From assembly GCF_024753545.1 (NCBI RefSeq), contig NZ_JANTOO010000007.1:136073-200072 (forward strand): DNA of 64,000 nucleotides, written 5' to 3'. The position numbers and the translations under genes were made by a program. Under the pieces are notes generated by a model that was given only the letters and a program-made list of their open reading frames with translations, was not told the origin of the DNA and searched no databases. Shown in pieces: positions 24,390 to 32,283 of this stretch. Numbering within the stretch: the stretch's first letter is position 1; each line of letters opens with the position of its first letter. Origin of the DNA: Lysinibacillus pinottii. Lineage in GTDB: Bacteria > Bacillota > Bacilli > Bacillales_A > Planococcaceae.

Positions 24390-26144
24390 ATGATGGAGCT
24401 ATTTTTATTTATGTTAGAGCGAGTTGGGCTGATCATTGTGTTTGCCTTTTTAATGTCGAGATGGAGACTGTTTCGAGAGAAGCTATTTCAGGAGCAAGGG
24501 ACGAAGGAGAAAATATGGCTCATCATTACCTTTAGTAGCTTATGTATTATTAGTAGTTATACAGGGATTAAAATTGAAAGCGGTACGATACATCCTTTAA
24601 ATCAGATGATACATAGTACGATTAACGCTGAGGAGGCTATTGCCAATACGAGATTGATCGGTGTAGCCATTGCAGGTATTTTTGGTGGGCCTCTTGTTGG
24701 TGTATGCGTGGGGATTATTGCAGGTATTCACCGCATGACACTTGGGGGCTTTACAGCAATAGCCTGTGGCATTTCGACGATTTTAGCGGGCTTTATGACT
24801 GGTGGTTTAAGCAAACGTTTCAAAATACGTCAAACTTTTTCCTACAAGAAAGCTGTCATCATTGGAATTTGTGCGGAAACGATTCAAATGATTGTGATTT
24901 TAGCTGTTGCGAAACCATTTGAGCAAGCTTTGCAGCTAGTCACGTTAATTGCCATGCCAATGATTTTGATGAATGCTTTTGGAATCTTTTTATTTTTTAT
25001 GATTATAAAAACATTTATTGATGAAGAAGAACGAACAAAGGCATTGCAAACACATCAAGCTTTTTCAATTGCCCAACAAACGATTGAGCATTTCAGAAAA
25101 GGATTGAATGAGGAATCCTGTCAAACGGTGGCTGAAATTATTAAAAGAGAAATTAAAGTAGAGGCGGTCGCTATTACCGATAAAAACGGTGTATTAGCAC
25201 ATGTTGGTGTTGGAGAGGACCATCATTTAATTCATCGGGAAATTATGACGGCTTTGACGAAGCGAGTATTAGAGGAAGGCAAAATTTTAATGGCTACCTC
25301 GGCAACGGAAATTCAATGTCCACATGAGGATTGTCCTTTAAGCGCTGCCATTGTTTTACCTTTAATGGTACAGCATCGTACTGTTGGAAGCCTCAAGCTG
25401 TATTTCACGAAAGCAGATTCATTAACAGGGGTGCAGAAGGAGCTTGCGGAGGGCTTAAGTAGACTATTCTCTTCACAGCTTGAATATGCTGAAATTGAAC
25501 AACAGCGGAAGTTATTAAAGGACGCTGAAATTAAAGCGTTACAGGCACAAGTGCATCCGCATTTCTTCTTTAATAGCCTTAATACCATATCAAGCTTGAT
25601 CCGTACAGATGCAGATGAGGCAAGAGCATTATTAATCAAACTTAGTACTTTTTTTAGAAGCAATTTGCAAGGCGCACGGCAAATGCTCATTCCATTGAAA
25701 AATGAAATTGATCATGTTGAGGCATATTTATCTATTGAGCAAACAAGGTTTCCTAATCGTTACGAAGTTGAGTTTTTTATGGATGAATCACTTTTCGATG
25801 TACAGATTCCGCCATTTACATTACAGCCTCTTGTTGAAAATGCTATTTATCATGCATTTAAAAATCGTAAGGAAGGAAAGATTTTTGTCCAAGTACAACG
25901 AGTAAACGATAAGCTAGTCCTGTTAACAGAAGATAACGGCTGTGGCATGAGAAAAGAGCAGGTAAAGCAGCTTGGTAAACGGATTATGCAATCGGAGCAA
26001 GGGACTGGAACGGCTTTATGGAATATTTATCAGCGTATTCATGAAATTTATGGCACAGAGGCTGATTTTCATATAACGAGTACATTGGATGTAGGAACAA
26101 AAATAATGATTCAGCTGCCGTTAAAGGCGACTAGATGGGAGTAG
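24390..26144 (+). CDS. lytS: LytS-family sensor histidine kinase
   Basis: Membrane sensor kinase of 584 residues. It has an N-terminal 5TM Lyt receptor domain (about 1-210, with NTRLIGVAIAGIFGGPLVGV), a GAF-like domain (about 225-365), the LytS-type kinase motif HPHFFFNSLNTISSLIR (phospho-His near 389) and an ATPase domain with LVENAIYHAF and EDNGCGM. Related kinases are LytS and the pyruvate-sensing BtsS/YpdA of E. coli. Here the partner regulator follows 6 bp downstream and a CstA transporter follows that. This favours a carboxylate (pyruvate-like) sensing role over the lrgAB control known in B. subtilis. Confidence 0.9.
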   Translation: MMELFLFMLERVGLIIVFAFLMSRWRLFREKLFQEQGTKEKIWLIITFSSLCIISSYTGIKIESGTIHPLNQMIHSTINAEEAIANTRLIGVAIAGIFGGPLVGVCVGIIAGIHRMTLGGFTAIACGISTILAGFMTGGLSKRFKIRQTFSYKKAVIIGICAETIQMIVILAVAKPFEQALQLVTLIAMPMILMNAFGIFLFFMIIKTFIDEEERTKALQTHQAFSIAQQTIEHFRKGLNEESCQTVAEIIKREIKVEAVAITDKNGVLAHVGVGEDHHLIHREIMTALTKRVLEEGKILMATSATEIQCPHEDCPLSAAIVLPLMVQHRTVGSLKLYFTKADSLTGVQKELAEGLSRLFSSQLEYAEIEQQRKLLKDAEIKALQAQVHPHFFFNSLNTISSLIRTDADEARALLIKLSTFFRSNLQGARQMLIPLKNEIDHVEAYLSIEQTRFPNRYEVEFFMDESLFDVQIPPFTLQPLVENAIYHAFKNRKEGKIFVQVQRVNDKLVLLTEDNGCGMRKEQVKQLGKRIMQSEQGTGTALWNIYQRIHEIYGTEADFHITSTLDVGTKIMIQLPLKATRWE

Positions 26145-26150
26145 AATAGA

Positions 26151-26894
26151 GTGAATGTATATATTGTGGATGATGAACCGTTGGCACGTGCTGAATTGCG
26201 CTATTTATTAGAGCAAACAGCGTTAGTAAATATTTGTGGTGAATCTGAAAGTCTAGATGAATTCTACCATACGACACAGTATGAACAAGTAGATTGTTTA
26301 TTTTTGGATATTGAGTTAGGCATGAATAATGGGCTCGATTTGGCTAAGCAATTACTGTTGCATGAACAAAAACCAGAAATTATTTTTGCTACTGCCTTTG
26401 ATGAATACGCATTACAGGCATTCGAGGTCAATGCTTTTGATTATATTTTGAAACCTTTCGAAGCACAGAGAGTACAAGCTGCAGTAGAAAAGTTAGTAGC
26501 TAAAAGAAGAGCCGCACAGGTGAAAACAATAGAAGAAATAAAAGTTTCACAGCTGGACAAGCTTGATAAATTAACGGTTTATGTCAACGATCGAATTTTA
26601 TTAATGAAAATACAGGATATTTTATATTGTACATCGGAGGACAGTAAAACGGTGGTTGTGACAGAGCAAGGGAGGTTTTTTGCTTCGGAGTCATTGGCAG
26701 CATTAGAAAAGAAGTTGACATTAAAAGGATTTGTGCGTGTCCATCGTGCGTTTATCGTGAATTTAGAGCATATTGTGGAACTAGAGCCTTGGAGTAGCTC
26801 TAAATATAATTTAATATTGTACAACAGACATTCCATTCCAGTCAGTAGGCTCTATATGAAGGATGTACGAAAAATTTTTGACCTATCGAGATAA
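26151..26894 (+). CDS. lytR: LytTR-family response regulator
   Basis: A 247-residue regulator. The receiver domain (1-120) has DDEPLA, the phospho-Asp in CLFLDIELG (about 55) and KPF. The C-terminal LytTR DNA-binding domain (about 145-247) contains VRVHRAFIVNLEHIVELEPW. LytTR proteins bind short direct repeats. The gene starts with GTG 26151, with GGAG upstream, almost touching lytS. Three 21-bp-spaced repeats directly downstream, before cstA, are its probable targets. Same operon as lytS. Confidence 0.88.
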   Translation: MNVYIVDDEPLARAELRYLLEQTALVNICGESESLDEFYHTTQYEQVDCLFLDIELGMNNGLDLAKQLLLHEQKPEIIFATAFDEYALQAFEVNAFDYILKPFEAQRVQAAVEKLVAKRRAAQVKTIEEIKVSQLDKLDKLTVYVNDRILLMKIQDILYCTSEDSKTVVVTEQGRFFASESLAALEKKLTLKGFVRVHRAFIVNLEHIVELEPWSSSKYNLILYNRHSIPVSRLYMKDVRKIFDLSR

Positions 26895-26897
26895 TTG

Positions 26898-26948
26898 CAT
26901 TTCAACAGAAGAATACTACGTTTCAACTTTTAATTCTGACATTTCAGT
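26898..26948 (+). promoter_or_regulatory. Three direct repeats, probable LytR operator for cstA
   Basis: CATTTCAAC (26898-26906), CGTTTCAAC (26919-26927) and CATTTCAGT (26940-26948) recur at exactly 21-bp intervals, so all lie on one DNA face. E. coli YpdB, a LytTR regulator of a pyruvate transporter gene, is recalled to bind GGCATTTCAT twice with an 11-bp spacer, the same core and spacing. Confidence 0.7.
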
Positions 26949-26980
26949 TAATTTTGTGAATATAGTGGACATTCCTTTGC

Positions 26981-26986
26981 TATGAT
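26981..26986 (+). promoter_or_regulatory. -10 element of cstA
   Basis: TATGAT lies 26 bp before the cstA start. No good -35 hexamer is present at 16-18 bp, and the last repeat ends about 32 bp upstream, as expected for an activator-dependent promoter. Confidence 0.5.
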
Positions 26987-27012
26987 GTGGAAAAAGTATA
27001 AGGGGTGTTGAT

Positions 27013-28806
27013 ATGAATGCGATTACAATTGTGATAGGTTCTATTTGTGTTTTGGTGATTAGCTATCGTTTGTATGGCATATTTTTTACAAAAAAGGTAC
27101 TCAAAATAAAAGATGATACGCCCACGCCCGCCCACGCTTTGGAGGATGGTAAAGACTATGTTCCGACGAATAAATGGGTAACCTTTGGTCATCACTTTGC
27201 AGCAATCGCTGCTGCGGGCCCATTAGTAGGGCCGATTTTAGCTGCTCAATTTGGTTACTTACCTGGCCTTCTATGGTTATTGATAGGGGCGGTCATTGGG
27301 GGAGCTGTACATGATGCAGTGGTATTATTTGCTTCTATGCGCCATGGTGGGAAGTCTTTATCAGAAGTGATGAAGGAAGAGCTCGGCCCAATAGCTGGCT
27401 TCTGTACAGGCCTTGCGATGCTGTTTATTATTACAATTACAATGGCAGGTCTATCTATGGTGGTTTTAGGAGCTTTAGAACGAAATCCATGGGGGACGTT
27501 TGCCGTAGGGATCACCATTCCAATTGCTATGCTTGTAGGTATTGCTTATCGTAAAACAGGCAATTTACTTGCCACGTCAGCAGTTGGGTTTATTTTATTA
27601 ATGATAGGTGTATTTATTGGACCGCTTATTCAAGGAACTGCATTTGGTGATTTTTTAACATTTGATCGTGATACATTAGCAATTATTTTACCTATCTATG
27701 CATTTTTTGCTGCGGCATTGCCTGTGTGGCTATTATTGGCTCCACGTGATTATTTAAGTAGTTTTATGAAAATAGGGGTGTTCATCGCTTTAATTATTGG
27801 CGTATTTTTCGTTAACCCAGCTATTCAGTTCCCACCATTTACAGAGTTTATTCATGGGGGAGGTCCGGTAATTGCTGGTCCTGTGTGGCCATTTGTATCC
27901 ATTACGATTGCCTGTGGAGCTATTTCTGGCTTCCATGCCTTTGTAGGCTCAGGAACGACACCTAAAATGATTGACCGTTGGGAAGATATTCGAATTGTTG
28001 GCTTTGGAGCAATGTTAGTTGAGTCGTTAGTAGGTGTGATGGCATTGATTGCAGCTACCGCTCTTCATCCGGCAGACTATTTTGCTATTAACTCAGCGCC
28101 AGCAGTTTTTGCTACATTAGGAATGGAGCCTGTTCATTTACAAGCATTATCTCAAAGTATTGGAATGGACTTAGAGGGACGAACAGGAGGAGCCGTGACA
28201 TTAGCTGTCGGAATGACGGATATTTTTACAGGTATTCCTTGGTTTGCGGAGTTATCCTCCTATTTCTATCAATTTGTCATTATGTTTGAGGCTGTGTTTA
28301 TTCTAACAGCGATAGATGCAGGAACACGAGTGGCACGCTATTTAATTCAAGACTTTGGGGGCAATGTTTATAAGCCATTGAAGCGAACTAATTGGATACC
28401 GGGCACAATTTTTGCTAGTGCACTGGCTTGCTTTATGTGGGGTTACTTATTGTATTCAGGGGATATTAGCTCCATTTGGGTATTATTCGGTGTTTCTAAT
28501 CAGCTCATGGCAGCAATTGGTTTAGTATGTGGAGTGACGATGGTACTGAAGGTGGCAGATAAACGAATCTATGCACTAACTTGTTTTATCCCATTAACTT
28601 ATTTATATATCACTGTGAATGTTGCAGGCTATTGGATGATTAAAAATGTTTATTGGAATCCAGCAGCAGCCGGCTTCAATATGTTAAACGGCATCTTATC
28701 CGTTATTATGCTGATGCTTGGGCTACTCATCGTTATTTCAGCCTTTAAGAAATGGGCACAGCTGTGGAAATCTCAAAAGTTTGTATTAACTCAATCAACT
28801 TCATAA
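27013..28806 (+). CDS. cstA: CstA-family carbon starvation / pyruvate transporter
   Basis: Polytopic membrane protein of 597 residues with about 16 hydrophobic segments. Family markers are the N-terminal YRLYGIFF, the HHFAAIAAAGPLVGPILAAQFGYLPGLLW block and the SGFHAFVGSGTTPKMI block. E. coli CstA and BtsT of this family take up pyruvate (and peptides were once suggested). It stands alone behind lytSR with repeats for the LytTR regulator in its promoter, an arrangement matching BtsSR-BtsT. The start has AAGGGGTG upstream. Confidence 0.9.
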   Translation: MNAITIVIGSICVLVISYRLYGIFFTKKVLKIKDDTPTPAHALEDGKDYVPTNKWVTFGHHFAAIAAAGPLVGPILAAQFGYLPGLLWLLIGAVIGGAVHDAVVLFASMRHGGKSLSEVMKEELGPIAGFCTGLAMLFIITITMAGLSMVVLGALERNPWGTFAVGITIPIAMLVGIAYRKTGNLLATSAVGFILLMIGVFIGPLIQGTAFGDFLTFDRDTLAIILPIYAFFAAALPVWLLLAPRDYLSSFMKIGVFIALIIGVFFVNPAIQFPPFTEFIHGGGPVIAGPVWPFVSITIACGAISGFHAFVGSGTTPKMIDRWEDIRIVGFGAMLVESLVGVMALIAATALHPADYFAINSAPAVFATLGMEPVHLQALSQSIGMDLEGRTGGAVTLAVGMTDIFTGIPWFAELSSYFYQFVIMFEAVFILTAIDAGTRVARYLIQDFGGNVYKPLKRTNWIPGTIFASALACFMWGYLLYSGDISSIWVLFGVSNQLMAAIGLVCGVTMVLKVADKRIYALTCFIPLTYLYITVNVAGYWMIKNVYWNPAAAGFNMLNGILSVIMLMLGLLIVISAFKKWAQLWKSQKFVLTQSTS

Positions 28807-28817
28807 TGTAAGAGAAG

Positions 28818-28857
28818 AAACTATTGTAGATAAGAAATTGTCTTCAATAGTTTTTGT
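28818..28857 (+). terminator. Intrinsic terminator after cstA
   Basis: AAACTATTG pairs with CAATAGTTT and is followed by TTGTGG; the T-run partly lies in the stem, so efficiency is uncertain. Confidence 0.6.
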
Positions 28858-28950
28858 GGTATTTGCTAGGATAAAATATCCCTTATTAATCACAATCGAT
28901 GAAAATGATTTCCTAAATATGTCGAACAAGCGAAAACAAGGATATGTTCA

Positions 28951-28979
28951 TTGAAAGCGTTGTCGTAATCATGTAAACT
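28951..28979 (+). promoter_or_regulatory. Promoter of yuiB
   Basis: TTGAAA (28951-28956), 17-bp spacer, TAAACT (28974-28979). Confidence 0.5.
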
Positions 28980-29008
28980 AATGAGAGGAAAACGGAGGTT
29001 ATACATAC

Positions 29009-29338
29009 ATGGATGGTCCAGTTTCATTAGTACAGTTAATCATTTCTATTTTGTTATTTTTCGTCATGTTCTTTGGTATCGGATTCTTATTAAACATGCT
29101 GTTACGTATGACGTGGTTAATGGCGATTGTATATCCAATTGTTGTGATCTTTATCGTGGATGAAGTAAGCTTCTTAGATTATATTTTCAAGCCAGGTTCT
29201 GCATTTCCAGCGTTAATCGATAAATTACAAGCTCTTCAGTTTGTAGATATTGCTATTTTATCAGGCGGCTTGGCAGGCTCAATCGTTGCAGGTATTGTGA
29301 TGATTTATTTACGAAAAAGTGGATATCGCATGTTCTAA
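29009..29338 (+). CDS. yuiB: Membrane protein YuiB
   Basis: A 109-residue protein with three predicted membrane helices; the first (LIISILLFFVMFFGIGFLLNMLL) and the tail RKSGYRMF match B. subtilis YuiB closely. Function unknown. The ATG at 29009 follows GGAGGT. It has its own promoter and terminator and is convergent with yuiD, another member of the conserved yui cluster. Confidence 0.8.
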   Translation: MDGPVSLVQLIISILLFFVMFFGIGFLLNMLLRMTWLMAIVYPIVVIFIVDEVSFLDYIFKPGSAFPALIDKLQALQFVDIAILSGGLAGSIVAGIVMIYLRKSGYRMF

Positions 29339-29345
29339 TTTGCTC

Positions 29346-29388
29346 AGTATTCTTCTTTCTATTGAATGAAAGAAGAGTACTTTTTTTA
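29346..29388 (+). terminator. Intrinsic terminator after yuiB
   Basis: AGTATTCTTCTTTC pairs with GAAAGAAGAGTACT (one G-T) and is followed by TTTTTTT. Confidence 0.85.
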
Positions 29389-29394
29389 TTCGAT

Positions 29395-29428
29395 AAAAAA
29401 CACATCCTTCATTATTAAAAGGATGTGC
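29395..29428 (-). terminator. Intrinsic terminator after yuiD
   Basis: On the minus strand CACATCCTT pairs with AAGGATGTG and is followed by TTTTTTATC. Confidence 0.8.
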
Positions 29429-29435
29429 TTAGCTA

Positions 29436-29918
29436 TCATATGAAAAATTCGTAGGTTATGATGGCGATAAAAATACCTGTGAGAGCCCCAAAAAATACTT
29501 CGCTTCGTTTGTGTCCTAATAACGTTTTTAATTCCTCCATTTTCTCTTGCCCATCCATCTGAGGCCATTTTTTTAAATCATGAAGTAGTGTTTGGAAATC
29601 CTTACGCAATTGATTTAAAATCGCAGCATGTTGCCCAGCTTGGTAACGTACACCGCTGGCATCGTACATAACAATGATGGAAAACATAGCGGCTACCGCA
29701 AAAATTGGGGATGCTAAACCTGTCTCATAGGCAATAGATGTTGCCAGTCCAGTAACAGAAGCGGAGTGAGAGCTAGGCATTCCACCTGTAGAAGTAAAGA
29801 GGCTCCATTTCACCTGTCTGGTCATTAGAAAATGAATGGGAATCTTGACAAACTGAGCAAAGATAACTGAAAAGAGGGCAATCAGTAATGGGGTGTTTTG
29901 GAGTAAACTCATATTCAT
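29436..29918 (-). CDS. yuiD: Divergent PAP2 family membrane protein YuiD
   Basis: A 160-residue membrane protein of the divergent PAP2 (acid phosphatase/VanZ-unlike) family. It has STGGMPSSHSASVTGLATSI and VMYDASGVRYQAGQHAAILN, both diagnostic for this group, with four hydrophobic segments. The His and Ser of the phosphatase motif are retained, but enzymatic activity in this subgroup is unproven. The ATG at 29918 has GAAGG six bases upstream, better than the GTG at 29921. It is divergent from pepA. Confidence 0.82.
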   Translation of the reverse strand: MNMSLLQNTPLLIALFSVIFAQFVKIPIHFLMTRQVKWSLFTSTGGMPSSHSASVTGLATSIAYETGLASPIFAVAAMFSIIVMYDASGVRYQAGQHAAILNQLRKDFQTLLHDLKKWPQMDGQEKMEELKTLLGHKRSEVFFGALTGIFIAIITYEFFI

Positions 29919-30041
29919 CACAACCTTCGCAAATAATTGCTTTTATTATAACATTCATTATTTTCTAAAAGAAGATATAGGCAAATATTACGCGCTTTTC
30001 AGAAACTTCGTTATAATAGGAGATGGAATGGAGGAATTTAC

Positions 30042-31550
30042 ATGAATATTTTAAAAGAAGCAAAGACATTTGAAACGATTTCGACTGAATTATTAGTGGT
30101 GGGTGTCACAAAACACCGTGAACAAATGCAGAATTGGACAAGCTTTTCATCTTTTTATGGTGAATCTCTTGATATGTGGGTTAGCGCGGGAGATGTGTCA
30201 ACTGAACTTAAGAAGTTAACGAAGTTACCATTTGTGAAGGAGCATGCCAATCTAAAACGTATTTTATTTGTAGGGCTGGATGAGCGTAAAAACTTAACTG
30301 AAGGGGATGTTCGAGCAGCCTTTGGTTTAGTTGGGAAAGAGTTAAGGGCTTTAAAAGTGAAAGAGTATTCGATCTGGCTTGAGTCATTTACAACGGAAAC
30401 AATCTCAGTGACAGATGTAGCTTTCTTAGCAGGTGAGGGAATTGGTCTAGGCTATTATTCTATTCCTCATTACAAAACAACTTCAAACGAAGTGGATAAA
30501 CGTATTGAAGCTGTTCATCTTGTGACAACAGCAGGGGATTTAGATGAAGTTGTAGCAGGCTTCGAGGTCGGCGTCATTTATGCGGATGCAGTAAATGAGG
30601 CACGTAGTCTCATTAATTTACCACCGAATTTACTAACAGCAACTGATTTAGCAAATTATGCGGAATCTCTGGCAAGTGAATATAACTTTGAAGTAGAGAT
30701 TTTAGGTAAAGCGCAATTAGAAGAACTTGGAATGGGCGGTATTTTAAGTGTCAACCAAGGCTCTTATGAGGAACCTCGATTAATCACATTAAAATATAAA
30801 GCGACTGATGATTTTGAAAATCCAATTGGTCTCGTTGGTAAAGGTGTAACATATGATACAGGTGGCTATTCCTTAAAACCAAAGGACTCAATGGTTGGGA
30901 TGAAAGGCGATATGGGCGGTGCAGCAGCAGTGCTCGGTGCTATGAAAATTATCGGTGAATTACGTCCAAATAAAAATGTAGTAGCCGTTATCGGATCTAC
31001 TGATAATATGGTATCTGACACAGCATTTAAACCAGATGACGTAATTACAACGTATAGTGGAAAAACAGTTGAAGTATTAAATACAGATGCAGAAGGACGT
31101 TTAGTTCTGGCAGATGCAACTACATATGCAAAGCAGCAGGGGGCTGCATCACTTATTGATGTAGCTACTTTAACAGGAGGCGTTATTACTGCGCTAGGTA
31201 TGGATAAAACAGGTGCTCTTTCTAATGATGATGAATTTTTTGCAGCATTTATGGAAGCAGCAGGGGAAACGGATGAATTTGTTTGGCGCATGCCTTTAAC
31301 AGAGAGTGATAAAAAGAGAATTCGTAAATCTGATGTGGCAGATTTAAACAATTCACCTGGCCGTGATGGTCATATGATTTTTGGTGGGGGCTTTGTCGGC
31401 GAGTTTGTTGGTGAAACACCTTGGATTCACCTTGATATTGCTGGAACATCGGATGCAGTAGCTGCACACGATCTAGGTCCTAAAGGTGGGACAGGTGTAA
31501 TGGTACGTACACTCGCTAATTTTGTGCAACGTTTAGGAGAAGAAAAATAA
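30042..31550 (+). CDS. pepA: Leucyl aminopeptidase (M17)
   Basis: Cytosolic two-metal aminopeptidase of 502 residues, equivalent to B. subtilis YuiE. The catalytic domain shows VGKGVTYDTGGYSLKP with metal-binding Lys and Asp, KGDMGGAAAVLGAM, and NTDAEGRLVLADA carrying the second Asp/Glu pair and active-site Arg. The N-terminal macro-like domain is divergent, as usual. It releases N-terminal residues from peptides. The start follows GGAGG. A TATAAT at 30012-30017 is a likely -10. Confidence 0.93.
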   Translation: MNILKEAKTFETISTELLVVGVTKHREQMQNWTSFSSFYGESLDMWVSAGDVSTELKKLTKLPFVKEHANLKRILFVGLDERKNLTEGDVRAAFGLVGKELRALKVKEYSIWLESFTTETISVTDVAFLAGEGIGLGYYSIPHYKTTSNEVDKRIEAVHLVTTAGDLDEVVAGFEVGVIYADAVNEARSLINLPPNLLTATDLANYAESLASEYNFEVEILGKAQLEELGMGGILSVNQGSYEEPRLITLKYKATDDFENPIGLVGKGVTYDTGGYSLKPKDSMVGMKGDMGGAAAVLGAMKIIGELRPNKNVVAVIGSTDNMVSDTAFKPDDVITTYSGKTVEVLNTDAEGRLVLADATTYAKQQGAASLIDVATLTGGVITALGMDKTGALSNDDEFFAAFMEAAGETDEFVWRMPLTESDKKRIRKSDVADLNNSPGRDGHMIFGGGFVGEFVGETPWIHLDIAGTSDAVAAHDLGPKGGTGVMVRTLANFVQRLGEEK

Positions 31551-31560
31551 GAGAGCATTT

Positions 31561-31593
31561 GAAACAGCGGGGTTGTCTTCCCGCTGTTTCTTT
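31561..31593 (+). terminator. Intrinsic terminator after pepA
   Basis: GAAACAGCGGG pairs with CCCGCTGTTTC; only a short T-run (TTT) follows. Confidence 0.7.
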
Positions 31594-31684
31594 GCATTTT
31601 AAGTACTTATCCCGATACAATAGGCATTATACATATGATAGATGTATCTTCCTTCATACGATAGAGTAAAAAGGGAGGTAGCAT

Positions 31685-31888
31685 ATGCGTAATTTCGGAG
31701 GTTACCCAGGAGGAGGATTTGGAGGTTTTATTTGGCCATTCGGTGCACCGTTTTTTGGTGGCTTTTTAGGAAGTTTCCTTGGCTCTCAATTTAATCAATA
31801 TCCTTACAATCCATATTATCCAAACTATCGGCCGTATCCACCTGGTCCATTTTACCGACCAGGACCACGGTATCGTAGACCTTGGTAA
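31685..31888 (+). CDS. Small Gly/Tyr/Pro/Phe-rich protein
   Basis: A 67-residue protein with a Gly/Phe-rich N-terminal half (GGYPGGGFGGF) and a Tyr/Pro/Asn/Arg-rich C-terminal half (YPYNPYYPNYRPYPPGPF). The composition resembles small spore coat or surface proteins that are cross-linked through tyrosine. A strong ribosome site (AGGGAGG) and its own terminator support it as a real monocistronic gene. No promoter type could be assigned confidently. Function is inference from composition only. Confidence 0.65.
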   Translation: MRNFGGYPGGGFGGFIWPFGAPFFGGFLGSFLGSQFNQYPYNPYYPNYRPYPPGPFYRPGPRYRRPW

Positions 31889-31903
31889 GAACATAAAATG
31901 AAA

Positions 31904-31943
31904 AAACCAGTTGCCTATTCAAAAATCGGCAACTGGTTTTTTT
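31904..31943 (+). terminator. Intrinsic terminator
   Basis: AACCAGTTGCC pairs with GGCAACTGGTT and is followed by TTTTTG. Confidence 0.9.
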
Positions 31944-31972
31944 GTTATGTGGAGGAAGTATCAAATTTTGTG

Positions 31973-32001
31973 TTGACAGAATATACTAAATTATTTATTA
32001 T
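31973..32001 (+). promoter_or_regulatory. Promoter of the sumT-sirB-yezD-cysJI operon
   Basis: TTGACA (31973-31978), 17-bp spacer, TATTAT (31996-32001). A dyad ATTCTTA / TAAGAAT (about 32000-32023) just downstream of the -10 is a possible repressor site, such as for a CymR-like protein (inference). Confidence 0.6.
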
Positions 32002-32032
32002 TCTTATTATATTACTAAGAATTAAATAAGTA

Positions 32033-32105
32033 GCTGACTAGCAAACTAGAGGCTTTTATTGTCCATAGGCATTTTTGTGCCTAGGGATAATATTGGCCTT
32101 TTTTC
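32033..32105 (+). ncRNA. Sulfur-operon leader 1: candidate antiterminator/terminator
   Basis: A small hairpin GCT-GA-CTAG-CAAA-CTAG-AGGC (32033-32053) ends in AGGC, which is also the first base-paired segment of an intrinsic terminator (32050-32105: AGGC..TAGGCA pairing with TGCCTA..GCCT, then TTTTTT). The two structures are mutually exclusive, the hallmark of an attenuator. The same arrangement precedes sbp and cysH. It does not match known riboswitch cores that I can recall. Confidence 0.6.
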
Positions 32106-32283
32106 TTTATCTTGTTTATAGAAAATTTTTCCTCTAATAGGAAGAATCAAAAGCTTTGTTCAAATGTCCACCCAATGGGGACATCGCCTCTTGCAGATGT
32201 CAAGGGGTGTGGTGATAACTACTCGTTAACTAAAAAACTGGACCCTATGACGCGGGCACAACGAATAGAAGGAGCGAAATGGA
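32106..32283 (+). other. Structured 5' untranslated segment before sumT
   Basis: After the attenuator, the leader continues for about 180 nt with further inverted repeats: ATGTCC/GGACAT (32164-32184), CCTCTTG/CAAGGGG (32187-32207) and TCGTT/AACGA (32223-32264). A short open frame crosses it but shares its end with the sumT start region and has no ribosome site. The sumT Shine-Dalgarno AAGGAG (32268-32273) follows. I recognise no known RNA class. Confidence 0.4.

Noticed and set aside
24390..26894. Classical LytSR controlling lrgAB
   Set aside because: No lrgA or lrgB gene adjoins; the neighbour is cstA with matching LytTR repeats.
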